Assembly (NCBI GenBank): GCA_008704415.1
Contig: VXIS01000068.1
Span: forward strand, 62,001-126,000
Direction: 5' to 3'
DNA length: 64,000 nucleotides
Source: Sphaerosporella brunnea
Taxonomy: Eukaryota; Ascomycota; Pezizomycetes; Pezizales; Pyronemataceae
Numbering within the stretch: position 1 is the stretch's first letter; the number at the start of each line of letters is the position of its first letter. The notes beneath the pieces are model-generated. The model was not told the origin of the DNA and searched no databases. It was given only the letters and a program-made list of their open reading frames with translations. The translations under genes were made by a program, and so were the position numbers. This document shows, piece after piece, positions 21,946 through 33,684 of the stretch.

Positions 21946-23687
21946 CCCTTTTCTGTATCACAAGCGCAAGAAACAAGGTGAGACGCACCCGACACTCGGG
22001 ATACCAAGTACTCTACTCTAACCACTTTTAGTGCCCGGCTGTGGAAGATCTCGATTCGAGGGGCCGGGGTTTGGTGCTGGTGGTGTGAGGCGGTTGACGA
22101 CGGGAACGGAAGGCAGCAGCGTTCACGTCACGTCCGTTTCATCCATGGATGGCTGGGCCATGGGCCAACATACTGGGGAAAATATGGGGATCGACAATCG
22201 CAGTTTCCCCCTCCTCCCCCCCCAGTGCCCCCACCGTTGAATACGTTGCGGCTCGTTAGATCCGTCACTAGGGTGGAGTTAGGCATGGCGCTTGCTGCTA
22301 TAATGGTTGATCGCGGATCTGTGTTCCTGTCCAATCAGCCGGCCAGCACCATATCCATATCGATATCCCACACCTCTCGATGAGCCCTGCGTCGACGAAA
22401 TTCCACACGCTTTTGGCTTGATATCTATCTGCTGAGATGTAATCTTCCCTATCGTCGGCCACAACCCCCAAAACGGGCCATGGGTTCATACTCTAACACT
22501 GATCCGTCTTTCTGTTCTTTTGGTGCGTGCATACTTATGTAAGTAAGTACATACACTGCTTTTCGCTAGCTGGCTTGCTGCCGGAGTTGGAAAAAGGCAG
22601 TTCATGCATATGGGAAAAATGGCGTTTGCGGGGTTTATATTCGAACTGCAGAATAACATACCTACTGTTCAACTCCGCACATACACGCACGCAAATCGGC
22701 TTGCTCCGCAATCCAACTCCAACCCGATAGATAGATCTCACGATCTCTTACATACCGCATGACTCCCTCGCGAAAAAAAATGTTGGGTTTGCCTTGGCGC
22801 AGAGTACGCTGGTTCTGGTTGCCGATAGCGAATCTGATAGGTACAAGTAAGTCAACCTTGGAAGATCAAGTTTCCAAGCTGGCTGCCAGTGATCATGAGT
22901 TAATTGGCGGGCCGGAAAAATTAAGGTGGTGAACTGGCGGACAGATTCTCGGTATCTAGGTAATCTGGAATCCGAGACAGAGCGGGAAAGAGCAGAGTGG
23001 GTAGACCCTTGCTGGATCCGGAGCGGAGAAAAGATCCAGATGCTCGATCAAAGAGGCGATTCGGCGCCGGGACCGAGTTCAGAGATATTGTTGGGCGTCT
23101 TTCGGTGATCAGTCAGATTGCTTTCCGGGTCGGCAGGAAACGCCGTGCAAAATAAGACTGCTAATGTGGTAGAGCGAGCGAGATATCCGCTTCCACTCGG
23201 CGGAATGAAGGGGGGATTTTTTTTTTTGGCCAGCAACCCACCTACCTACCTCCGGAGGTGCGCTGTACATGTTGTTGCTGCAGGCAGGCGACTGTGTTTT
23301 TCTGCCATGGGGCGGAGCCGGACCCTGCCAAGATGGGTGGAGACTCTGGAAAGCGACGAGGGTCCAGGGTCTTTCGGAGACGGCAGCAAAAGCCACTCGC
23401 GCTTGCCCTTTTGCAAACTGTGTTCGCGATTCGTTGGGAGGGGGGTGGCAATTTCTCACTCAGCTCAGCTGCTGCCTGGTGAGAAGGGAACGCTTGGGGC
23501 AATGTTGCTGTTGTTGCTGTTGTTGCTGTTGTTCCTGCTTTGGTCGGAGCTCCGTGGGGAATGAATGACGTTACAAAGCCCGAGAGACGGGGTCTGCTTG
23601 TGAAGCTGTCAGATTCGCCCAGAATCTCTCGATCCGCTTTAAGAATATGCACTGTGGCTTGCGTGCGCACGCAAAGCGGCCAAGAAG

Positions 23688-23753
23688 TGAAAAAAAAACG
23701 AAAAAAGAAAAAAGAAAAAAAAAAGAAAAAAAAAAAAAAAAAAAAAAAAAAAA
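23688..23753. repeat. A-rich low-complexity tract
   Basis: Interrupted poly-A of over 60 bp with scattered G and C. It creates spurious poly-Lys and poly-Phe frames on the two strands. Confidence 0.9.
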
Positions 23754-24081
23754 CCGAGGCCGAAACCTAAGTATTGCCAAGAGCTTGATCGACATGATGC
23801 TGCACAGTTGCTCAGATGGAGTAGTTGCCGAAATGGCATATGCATCTGCTGGGGCAGCCCTGGCCCTGCCTTCCCATCTCTCGCTTTGCAAGCCATGGAG
23901 GACAAGGACGTGCCCTGCCCTTGCGGCAGGGTCCGGTTGATCGATGTGGCCAGGACTTTTGCTCCGTCGTGGCTGTGTGCGTTCAGGGTTTTGCGTGACA
24001 GGTGATTGGTGCAAGCCACAGTGGAGTGAGCTGAGCCCATTCGTGCATATCGATCCGTGGATCATGGGGAAAACCCAAACT

Positions 24082-24111
24082 ATGATGATGATGATGATGA
24101 TGATGATGATG
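24082..24111. repeat. (ATG)n microsatellite
   Basis: About nine tandem ATG/GAT units. It lies in the gene-poor region and is not part of a supported gene. Confidence 0.9.
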
Positions 24112-25019
24112 GCGTCTGTAGGTATGGCATGTCAATGGTCAATGCTTCGGAGCAAGGCCGCGGACCGACCGGACCATCTGGCAGCCTGTGCTCGCCTCGA
24201 ATGAACTAATTTTTCACCTACCGGCTCCGGAATGTTTCCTAGGGCGTATAGGGAAGCACAAACTTTCTTTTTAGGATATCACGCAAACGAAAGGCCGTTC
24301 ACGGCAACCAGCGACCGTTCTCGTGGTCCGAGCTGAACAGGTCCACACTCTCGTAACGGGGGCCGGGGGGTCGGGGGTCAAGCAGATAACAGTACCTAGG
24401 GTCCATCGTTCCAGGGCATTTCGGAGCGATATCTAGTGCTGGGGGGAAGTGGCGAGATTCTCCAGAGGCTCCGTGGACCCGTAGGGAAGCATGGTCTCTA
24501 ATCCTGAAGCGTTTTGGCTGGTACGGTTGCCACCTGCTTCACATAGCGATGCTATCTCTAGGATAGCATTTGGATTATCTACTGTATTCACCTTTCGCAG
24601 CGGATTGTTCACCAGCAGGTACGTGGGCAAGAAAAGGGCAGCACGGAAGGCTATTCAGTGATCGGAGAGGAAGTCTGTGCATATTGCATATTGCATATTG
24701 CACACATTGAGTGAGGCCCAGGCAATTTTTTTTAATTTTTTTTATTTCTTTTTTCTGGATGGCATGCAACCCATTTAGCGTTAGCTAAACCCCATCATCG
24801 GAAAGGCGTGAAGACGCGCAACGCAAACCCTTCCACTGTACCAGTTGTACCTAACCCTTCATCACACGCCGGTGCTGCTTTCTTTCTTCCTCCTTCCACA
24901 CCACACCACAACCACAACCACAACGCCCTCCCCCGAGGACCCCAGAAGGAACCCCCCCCCCCCCCCCTCCCTCCACACCCTCCCTTCCACCCCCGCCATC
25001 CACTACCCCTCTGGCCACC

Positions 25020-25487
25020 ATGCCTAAACCACTAACCTATGTAACACACTACCATCCCACCATCCCAACGCCTGGCCTGCGTCAGGTCCTGCTCCCCTCG
25101 CTCCCGTGGAGCTGCATATATGTAAAGGCTGCCCGCCCCCCCCCCCCCCCAGCCCAAACTGCACGACCCACTTACCCATCAGGCGTCATTCATCAATTGG
25201 GATCTCACCTCACCACCTTGCATACCTACCCATCCCCCCGCCGCCCCCAGAGCAGCTACTACTTTAACTGCTATAGGCCCCCTCCGCAACTTGTTGTTGC
25301 CGCCTACTACTCTTCTATATCAAGGCCCTTCCTCTTAACAAGCCCCCATCCTTCTTCAAAAGCAACACCGGCCCGTCTTGTCCCATATATGTCCTCTGGG
25401 CTCGTCACTGAACATCGACACTCGCTCATCGTCAATCTGCTCGACCGGTCTCAGATACCTGCCTTCGAATCGCAATTCGACATCTGA
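25020..25487 (+). other. upstream ORF (155 codons) in the NRG1-like leader
   Basis: An ATG-initiated, Pro/Ser-rich frame ends 84 nt before the zinc-finger start codon. It has no recognised motif. It may be a translated uORF, a shadow of C-rich leader sequence, or removed by a leader intron. Confidence 0.25.
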
Positions 25488-25571
25488 TCTACGCAGGCTG
25501 TACATCACCTCGCCACCCCCCGTCACTTCGCTTTAGGAATCAATTCTATCCACCTCAAACAAACATACGTC

Positions 25572-26492
25572 ATGGACAACCATTGGGCTGTTACCACTTC
25601 GTCCGGGCGGCGAGTTTCGCTTTTGTGCGAGGAGAATAGTGATTATGCCATTTCTCCGTATGCCGGCCCCAGCTCTTCCCTGACCCCGCCACCTTCTCCG
25701 GACTACCGTCGCCCATACCCCCCGTTCCGAACAGACTCGATTAGCTCCGCTTGCTCATCTACGTCCTCGCTCGCTACTGTGTCCTCCCAGGGCCTCTACT
25801 CGCCGCAAACACCGCCGAACATGAGCCTTCCTTCGTTGGAGAAGCTACTTCCCGTACCCGAAACGGTGATCTTTAACAAATACGGACCAGAGCTCGGTTC
25901 TCCGGTACTCACTTCAGGCACTGCCATGTCGGTGGACGGCAGTCTGAGCCCCACCAGCACCCACGCCACCACAGCTTCTTCGCCGCCATCGCCGAAGACC
26001 ACAGTTGCGGCTCCGGCGGTCAAGCGATCATCTCGCCGCTACACTTGCCAGTGCGGGAAGTCCTTCACCACCTCGGGCCACTTGGCCAGGCACACGCGGA
26101 TTCACACTGGTGAGAAGAACTACGTCTGCCCGGAGGCCGGTTGCGCGGCGAGATTCAGTAGACAGGACAACTGCATGCAGCACTACCGCACGCATCAGAG
26201 TGGATCGGGCAGCAAACGCGCTGCCAGGAAGCGCAGAATTTCGGCGGACGCAGCATCTGCGCAACGTAGCACTGAGCCTGCAGTATCTGAGACCGTGATG
26301 CGGCAACCACCTTCTATACCCCCCTCGGCGGCAGCAATGTCCGCACCACTCTCGGCGTCGCAACTGTTGCCGCTAGAACATGCCTCACACTGCTACAGCA
26401 CACAATATATATCTCCAAATTATTTTGAGGCCTTTGGCTCTGATGGTGGGTTGGCCGCCTTGGCGAACGTTGCTTGTTCCGGTTACTCGTAA
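25572..26492 (+). CDS. C2H2 zinc-finger transcription factor, NRG1-like
   Basis: Single exon of 306 aa. The N-terminal ~150 residues are Ser/Pro/Thr-rich ([19 protein letters not shown]). Two adjacent C2H2 fingers at about residues 156-212 read [20 protein letters not shown] and [20 protein letters not shown], continuing to HYRTH, with a TGEKN linker. The TTSGHLARH and RQDNC helices match the fungal Nrg1 family, whose members repress hyphal, stress and carbon-source genes. Finger 1 has C-x-C spacing instead of the usual C-x2-C. A basic stretch (KRAARKRR) after finger 2 is a likely nuclear localisation signal. The long leader and isolated position suggest extensive regulation. Confidence 0.85.
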   Translation: MDNHWAVTTSSGRRVSLLCEENSDYAISPYAGPSSSLTPPPSPDYRRPYPPFRTDSISSACSSTSSLATVSSQGLYSPQTPPNMSLPSLEKLLPVPETVIFNKYGPELGSPVLTSGTAMSVDGSLSPTSTHATTASSPPSPKTTVAAPAVKRSSRRYTCQCGKSFTTSGHLARHTRIHTGEKNYVCPEAGCAARFSRQDNCMQHYRTHQSGSGSKRAARKRRISADAASAQRSTEPAVSETVMRQPPSIPPSAAAMSAPLSASQLLPLEHASHCYSTQYISPNYFEAFGSDGGLAALANVACSGYS

Positions 26493-28217
26493 ATAGTACC
26501 GGTTTCTCAGCGAGGATTTTCGCGTCCGTCTGGCGATCTTGGTTGGTGGCTGCAGCAGTATGCAGCAGTTTGTTTTGGCTGCAGGTGCATTCACTCACAC
26601 ATCCCACGTCTTCCCATTCACCTGTCTATATTGTGCGCGATAAGGTTTATTGTCTTGCTTTTTTTACTTTGCTTATTTATCGCAATAATGTTTTCTTTTC
26701 CCTACCTCTTCTTTTCTTATATATAGTTTGGGGCAGCTTTTTTCCGGTGTGGCTAGTCTTCGGCGTTATGTTTATTTCGGGACTCGGGAGTTGTGAAGTT
26801 CATTTTTTTTTTGTCCGGGGTCTGCCTTTCCTTCAAAATACGGGGTATATTTCATTCATTGTATACAGCCTAGTCAATCCCAGGAGGGTTTTTTTTTTTC
26901 AGGTTTTCTTTGGCCCTATATGGGCTGATTTTTTTCATTTGCATCTGATGTCATTTGACACCATTTCTCCGCACCGAGGAGGGGATTCTGCAGCTCTGGC
27001 GAGGAGCAAAGCAGAGCGGGAGCTATGTACAGTAACGCGGAAGAGCTGCACCGGGATATGCAAAAGTGATATATACACAGTAGTATTTGTCGAATAGAAA
27101 ATGGTATCATCCATCGATATGTTTCGTACCTTACTTTGACGCCGCTTGTCGCGGTTTGAAACATTTGAGCACAGGTAAATCTCGTGCTCTACCTCTGCAT
27201 AGGTGATACCTATCATACATTGCTCTACATGTGGGGCCCCGGGCCCGCGGAGAATACGAAAAAAAAGAGGGTGGTGGTTGCCGGATGAACCCGTACCACT
27301 CTCCTGGGAGCGAAGTATCTGAAAAGGTAACTGCTGGTCACTAGTAGGTAGAATATGTATCATCCTCGCGTGGGACGCGTTGTCTCGGTGTGGGGATCAT
27401 CGATCATACATAAGAAGCGTTGTTGTGGTTGTGGTTGTAGTTGTTGTTGTTGATCGGCATTCTTCGCCAACGGAAGGGCGGCGGCGGCGGAGAATCGAGA
27501 GACATGCTGCTGGGTTGTGTGGTTGCGAGGAATAACTGGGCGCGCATCTATGATCCGCGCCAATCAGAAGGCGCGCTTTTTTTTCTTTTATTTTTGAGCT
27601 GAGCTAGCTAGCACAATAAGCTTCTTTTTGCGACGGCTGCGCGGGTGATGTTCAACGTCATCTGTAGCGGCTTTTGGTAACGAAGCTTACTTTTTCCACG
27701 GGGGTGTGGGGTGATGGATGGGCGCCCTGGCAACGACAGGAGCAACTTACAGCGTACATATTCGATCGTAACGCAACCAAGCAAGCGATTGCGCAAGTTT
27801 TTGGGTCGTCGCTTGTTTTACCGGCCCGAGGATGAACGGATGAATTGGTTGGAGACCCTGTCCTCTTCGCTCGCTGTTGGATTTCTAGGCATCCTAGCTG
27901 TGAGTGGGAGTGGGGACAGATAGGCGGAAAGGCATATCTTGCCTTGGGCAGATAGCCAATCCGGATCCATGGCAGCGCAGGGTTGGGGCATATACCTGGT
28001 ACTCTGTGAGTATGAGGTATGTAGTAGAGCGCATATCTGTGATACACAGCGAGGCGGACATTCCATCCGAGTTGAAGGCAGATCGATATCTACTCTATTG
28101 GTATTGCATGCAACGGTGGATCGTCGAAAAGTAGGGGTTTGAGAGGGTGGGGGGAGGCCAGGACCCTGAACAACGAAGAAGGAAGGAGATATGGGGTGAC
28201 CGTCAGTCCACAACCGC

Positions 28218-28252
<35 letters not shown>

Positions 28253-31178
28253 CGCTTTGAGGCCAGGGGGGATGGCAGCGCTGATCCCTCCGCCGATCTC
28301 GCTGTCTCAATTCGACGCAAGCCCAAAATGTTTCATGCTTGGGGGTACGGGATTTTCCGTCCGTCCATCGGTATCCGTCGTCCAAACCTCTCCATCGTCA
28401 CCAGTGCCTGCATCGGCATCGTCATCAAAGCACTCGTACACGCCCCGGCCATCCATATATTTAAACTTGAAAATGGGGGATTCAGACTGAGGACGATAGA
28501 ATTGGTACCACTACGGCCAGCAACAATTGCTGGGGTATGTGCTGCCCAGGCACGGCAACACTCGAATGAGCCACTCTCGGCGTTTGGTTTGGCATCCGAA
28601 TATGCACCCCTGGGCGTCACAAAACTTGGAAGAGTGAATCCCACCGCAGCCGCCGTCAAGATCAACGGACGTCAAAGCAGAAGAAGTCAGTTGACAGGTA
28701 GTTGTGAGTTAGGGTTTGGCACTTCCCATTGCCCCATCCGGGTCGGCAGGCTTCTTTCAGGACCAACTCCTTGTCTATTCTACTTCGCCGACACACGATT
28801 CCACCCGATAGCCTCACCGCCCACCAAGGCCATCCATCGTCGACTACTGCATCCGATCTTTACCCAGCCACCGAGCTTGCGGACGGGCCACGATGGAGAA
28901 AACCTCCATGATGCAACCGGGCAGCCAGCTTCGATCGGTCAGACTGCTGTGAGGAATCGTGAATAGCTCAGGCTTGTGCATGCGGTGGAAACTGAAGGAT
29001 CGCGGGAGGGAAGGTTTACAACCAATTACAACCCATAAACGGTACATACCGCGAGCTTCATCATCCCATCAGTCCGATAGCGGCACTATCGAGGGGAAAA
29101 AAAAAAAACTTGGATTTCAAACAATCTTCCAACCAAACAACAACGGAAGTGACGGCCGTTTCAAAACCAACAAATTTCCCGGTATGGACAAACCGTCAAA
29201 TATCGCGTTTACATGGTTGTTGCTGGTAGGAAACGGCATTACCATCGGTGCGCAACCAAACCTACAACCACGATCCCGCGCGGCATCAGAGGTTGGCGGC
29301 CGCAAAAAGGCGGCAAGCTCGTTCGCTCGGTGATCGGCGGAGAGAGTTCGCTGTCATGTCGGGACTGGTGATCGAGATTGTCGGTGGCGGTCACTGGGTT
29401 CACAGGAAGTTGGTTTATCAGGAATGATGTCAGCGGGTTGGCCGGGCAATGCATGATTGCCAGTTTCGGCTCGCACAAAAGGTGTGGCTGGTGAGGTGCA
29501 TGACCGCCACCACTAGAGTACATCCCACTGTGGACATATCGATAGGGGATAGGCACATTGCATCAACGTTAACGTTACCAGCAAGCCATTCGCAGCCATA
29601 GCCGCTCTTCGTGTTCAGCGTTTTGCTGTAATCAAACTCGCCGAATAGGTACATGCAGAATGCAGCAGAGATTGCCTGCAGAACTCCACCTTCACCATGA
29701 TCAATATCCAAATATGTACATATGTATGCACACTGCACACGGGCTTCGCTATTTTCCATGCATGCAGGGTCGATCACAACTTTATTCGGACCTTCTTCTC
29801 CTGCGTCCCCACACACACGCAAACGGTTCTGCAGTCCTGTCGGTCCGGATCCCTTCTCCATACAAGCTCCTCGTAACTGCGCACAGGGCCCTTCGGCGAA
29901 ATCCTCTCGACGAGCGGCGGGTCTCACATCTCCCACATCCACAAATCCCATCGAACATGCAATCTGGAAAAATCCGCTTCTGCGCTCAAACAGCACGAAC
30001 AAAAATAAAAAGGAAGCAAGCCGTCATGTGCACAATAATAAAAAAATTACCAGTGTTGATCTTTTTTTTACAGCCTGCATTCCATTCCGGCAGACACTAC
30101 TCTAAAACTGATCAAGGATGTTTTCGACGCTGTATCGGCCCACTAACACCCGCCTTTTTTGTTGTGCTGGAACTTGGATCGGATTATACGGGGAAAATCA
30201 CAGATTGCACACGATGTAGATATACGAAGAACTGGACGTTTGTTGGACATGCCGATATTCCGTCCACAAACGAGTTACATAACCTACCGGGCCACGTCGA
30301 AATAGGGAAGGGACTTGAAACTCCGTCCCAGTGGCCCTATCATAAAAAATCACTCGGTGTATTATCTGTCGCACTACATTGAATCATTGATCGAGTAACG
30401 AGGGCTTCCCTCGGCAGCCAATTAGTTTACCGTATGCATTCCTTCATGCAGGTAGGCACCCATTCTGAAAGGCGTTGACGCCACCACCCGATTCCAGAGT
30501 TCGGGCCCTGCTGAAAGCCATGAACCCATAACAGAATGGCCCAGGAAGTGCCCTTTGCATCACGTAAGGCGCGGGTTGGCATTCCGAGTGGATGGGTCAC
30601 GGAGCAAAAGAGCGACGAAGCTTCAGACTTTCCGCCGGATGGCGACTCATCCTCCGAGAAACACGAGTTTGTTGTTCCACCGTAATATGACCCATCAAAA
30701 TGCGGTAAGGAAGTGAGGGCAAATGCACAAACCGCCCCTCGGTTCCGCCTTTCAAGTCATGCAATCCCAAACGACAAACCGCCGGTAAAAAGGGCAAATG
30801 AGGAGGCGGCTTGGGTCATTGGGGAAAGCCCCGAGCCAGTGGATTGATGTTGGCATCTTGGTCAGTCCGGATTCCAATGTTTTACATAAATGTTCAGGCA
30901 ACACAGTTCGAGTCCGAGTCCGGATCCGAGGTGCGAGATGAGCCCCCTTGGCGGCGCTTTGTGGAGACTGCACACTTTTCCTCGGCTAGAGATATTCTCT
31001 CGAGGGTTCGAAACTTGCATTGTGGGGATGCATAAGTGGGTGTGAGATTTGGAGACGGAGAGATGGCGCACGGGCTTTTTGTTCGTCTCCGGCCGGAAAT
31101 CGTTAGACCCTGCGCGGACCTGCGTGCCGCGCAGCAACGTCAATCGACGAATTGGCATCTATTCTGCGCACAACGACA
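26493..31178. other. 4.7-kb gene-free region
   Basis: T-rich 3' flank of the zinc-finger gene, then microsatellite-containing sequence. The longest frames (28139-28966 plus, 29430-30002 minus) lack ATG context, introns and any recognised motif, and the first is propped open by a CAA repeat. I see no supported gene. Confidence 0.45.
28213..28252. repeat. (CAA)n microsatellite
   Basis: About 13 tandem CAA/AAC units, which create an artefactual poly-Gln frame. Confidence 0.92.
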
Positions 31179-31276
31179 AGGCCCCGTTTGGATAGCTCGG
31201 TCCGTACGTTGAAAATGCGCAACCGATGCCGACGCTGGCACCGCTACCGAAATGGCGGCCCACCCAAACGGGGCCT
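31179..31276. mobile_element. 98-bp element with 13-bp perfect inverted ends
   Basis: AGGCCCCGTTTGG at 31179-31191 and CCAAACGGGGCCT at 31264-31276 are exact complements. The interior is GC-rich with no gene. No convincing target-site duplication was seen, so this is a MITE candidate only. Confidence 0.5.
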
Positions 31277-31833
31277 GAGTTGTTGTTTTTAGGGCGGTGA
31301 CTCGGGCTTTGCGTTATTATAGTTCATTGCTGCTACTCTAGGGAACCGCATGTACTCAATGTAGCAAGCCAGACGAGCAAACCCCAGCGGCATGTAGGCA
31401 CAGGTGTTTGCGGCAATGACCACAACCACGAGGATTACCCATGACTCGGTGACTCGGTCCAGAATGGCCGCTGTGACTTTGCGATATATCAAGTTCTTCA
31501 CTCTCCTCGTCTGCAGCATCTTTCGGACATCCGCAAATGCACCTCTCTTGTCCTGGAAAAGGGGGGGGGGTCGGTCTCCCGCTTTTGGACCACAGCAACG
31601 GATGTCTTGCCCAGCCAGAACCATGATCACCGGCTGGTCCGGCACAGACGAACTGCAGAGTCTGCGGAGAAGCTCCCCAGCCTGCGGCAGGCCAGACCGA
31701 AATATTTTTCCAGATGGCTGGGAAGGATCCACCTCCTTTGCACGAGCAAACCTAAGTACTGTTTTCCGTTGACTTTTTGAGGCATGGAAATTCGAATCGC
31801 AGCTTCGAACGTGGCGAACATCAACATCGCTCC

Positions 31834-31888
<55 letters not shown>

Positions 31889-31922
31889 CAACAACAACAA
31901 CAACAACAATAATAATGATAAT
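31834..31922. repeat. compound (AAT)n-(CAA)n microsatellite
   Basis: About 16 AAT units followed by about 8 CAA units and imperfect AAT. The minus strand shows a spurious poly-Leu frame of 261 codons. Confidence 0.95.
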
Positions 31923-32004
31923 GTATTGATATAGTACATAGAGTAGCTTATGTGGAGCAGCTTTGCATACATTTCACCCAGAATCATCGTACGATCAGAA
32001 CCAG

Positions 32005-32298
32005 CCGACACTCGGAACCCCTGTCCCACAGCCAAGCCACGCAGCGAAAAAGCGATAACTTCTCTGGATCTCACTCAAAAAATTCGGAAGAAGTCTCAAA
32101 ATTAAGAGATAGTAGTTGAAACCTTTTAGGTATGAAGAATTTGTGCCGACGAATTTTTCGTTGAGCTGTTGCGTTTTGGTGGGGCACCCGGGGGTTGGGA
32201 TTGTTACACAAAGTTTTCGGATATTTTTTTTTTTTTTCGTCTAGCATGCATGGGATCCGATTCCCCGGAATCCGGATACTTTTTTTTTTTTCGTCAAG
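32005..32298. mobile_element. MITE copy 2 (family of 24-263), one end lost
   Basis: The interior matches the reverse complement of 24-263 over nearly its whole length (for example CCACAGCCAAGCCACGCAGC and GAGCTGTTGCGTTTTGGTGG). The right side has two tandem terminal-repeat copies (about 32215-32246 and about 32270-32298), each a long T run followed by TCGTC, the outer one abutting TA. The left terminal repeat is missing. An end-to-end rearrangement or a nested insertion would explain this. Confidence 0.7.
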
Positions 32299-32619
32299 TA
32301 GGTCACGTTTTTATTATTGTTATTATTATTGCTATTATTATTTCCTTTTGTTCAGCCACCCCTCTGTGGGCCGATGTTTACAGTTGGTAGTGGCAACCTG
32401 CATACTTATAGTAGAGTACATAGGCATCTGCATGGCGATATGAGCTCGCCTCGCTCAAATTAACGGCGCATGCGGGGTGTATGATACACAGCGGGGTAAA
32501 TCCGCAGCAGCAGGCAGTCCAACTGCCAGGAGATTTGTCTGCCTGATTCTGGGTCATTCACGGCCATGGCTCGGGACGACACTACGAGTAGAGTACCCAC
32601 AACAAACCCGTACATACTA

Positions 32620-32758
32620 GAGGCATCCTGCCCCATTCCTGACAAGATTTGCGGGATCCATTTTTAGGCGATATTCAGGTTCAACTGTCAGAATCTTGGC
32701 CTGCAAATTGCCCAAAAAGACAATCGGCCAGTGTTGTCGGGGCGGGGCAGGATGCCTC
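32620..32758. mobile_element. TA-flanked MITE, 139 bp
   Basis: Inverted ends GAGGCATCCTGCCCC and GGGGCAGGATGCCTC are exact over 15 bp, each bordered by TA (32618-32619 and 32759-32760). No coding capacity. The terminal sequence differs from the other two TA-flanked families here. Confidence 0.65.
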
Positions 32759-33225
32759 TACTCCAGACAGATATCACGTCTTCTTTTTAGATATCTATCC
32801 AGATCCAATCAATCTTCGGTGATTACCCTGAAAGCCCATAAACCATCATTCCTAAATAGTTAGCCTCCCTCCCTCCCTCCCTCCCAGAGCACTGACACGG
32901 TATGCACTTCCCCGCAGCCGCACCGGCTCGTTCGTTCATGCATGCAAAGGATCACGATACACGACAAGCTGCGTTAGCGATAGTGATCACTGCTGTAGTA
33001 TGCAAAGCCAATGGCCGCAAGAAGATTCCCTTTTTGTAAATCGCCTCCTCATAATCATTGAGGGAACAAGATGTACGCCTTCTAATCTCATCATCATCAT
33101 CACCATTCTTCGCCGCCCCCAAGCCCGCCGGCCGCGCGTTTCCCCCCGCTGTTTATTGGGACGGGTCGAGTAGAATTCCATGATCATCACTCGTTTTTCA
33201 TCATCTGTGATGAGAATGAGCCATA

Positions 33226-33419
33226 CCGTAAAAACTCACTTATAAGAGACCCCCAGATTTGGTTAGCGGCAAATAATTGCCTTATAGAGAAACTTTTGAG
33301 CTTAGCATGGAGGGTTTTTATTTTTACTGACTTCCTTTTGAAAACATTAAATCCCCTATAAGGCAATCCTGTGCCGCTAACCAAATCTGGAGGGGTCTCT
33401 TATAAGTGAGTTTTTACGG
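33226..33419. mobile_element. TA-flanked MITE, 194 bp with ~65-bp inverted arms
   Basis: The ends begin CCGTAAAAACTCACTTATAA and stay complementary for about 65 bp (through GACCCC, AGATTTGGTTAGCGGCA and ATTGCCTTATAG) with few mismatches. TA dinucleotides at 33224-33225 and 33420-33421 form the presumed duplication. The high arm identity suggests recent activity. The transposase source is not in the window. Confidence 0.85.
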
Positions 33420-33684
33420 TATATGGATACTGATGCTCTCGAACTCCCGCCCAGAATTTCCATTGCCCCTTTTCTGCCAGTCCACATCATGAATAGTTAC
33501 GAGGAAAGGATGATCATGGAAGTTTTGACAAGGCGGAAACCGATGACAAAGTGTTCCACGTTGGATTGAATTGCACTTCTGCGCTTAATGATAGCTCCAG
33601 AGCGCGGCTATTCCATGCGCGCGCCAAAACCGCTGGCAATAATGATGGCCCATCACTCGTCAACGAGCCTTCCCCAACTGCAGT

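Larger units (their letters stand above)
21276..25571. other. 4.3-kb gene-poor region, then NRG1-like 5' leader
   Basis: No supported protein gene. It contains simple-sequence tracts, several G/C-rich stretches, and near 24820-25570 a strongly pyrimidine-rich segment with C runs (about 24953-24968 and 25137-25150) that is probably promoter and 5' leader of the zinc-finger gene. Confidence 0.5.

Noticed and set aside
28139..28966. 275-codon plus-strand frame with poly-Gln
   Set aside because: Starts on TTG, is held open by a CAA microsatellite, and has no recognised motif or splice logic.
29430..30002. 190-codon minus-strand frame
   Set aside because: No family resemblance and a competing open frame on the other strand; looks like chance in GC-balanced sequence.
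31289..32074. 261-codon minus-strand frame with poly-Leu
   Set aside because: The poly-Leu is the translation of the AAT/CAA microsatellite, and the frame overlaps the MITE copy.
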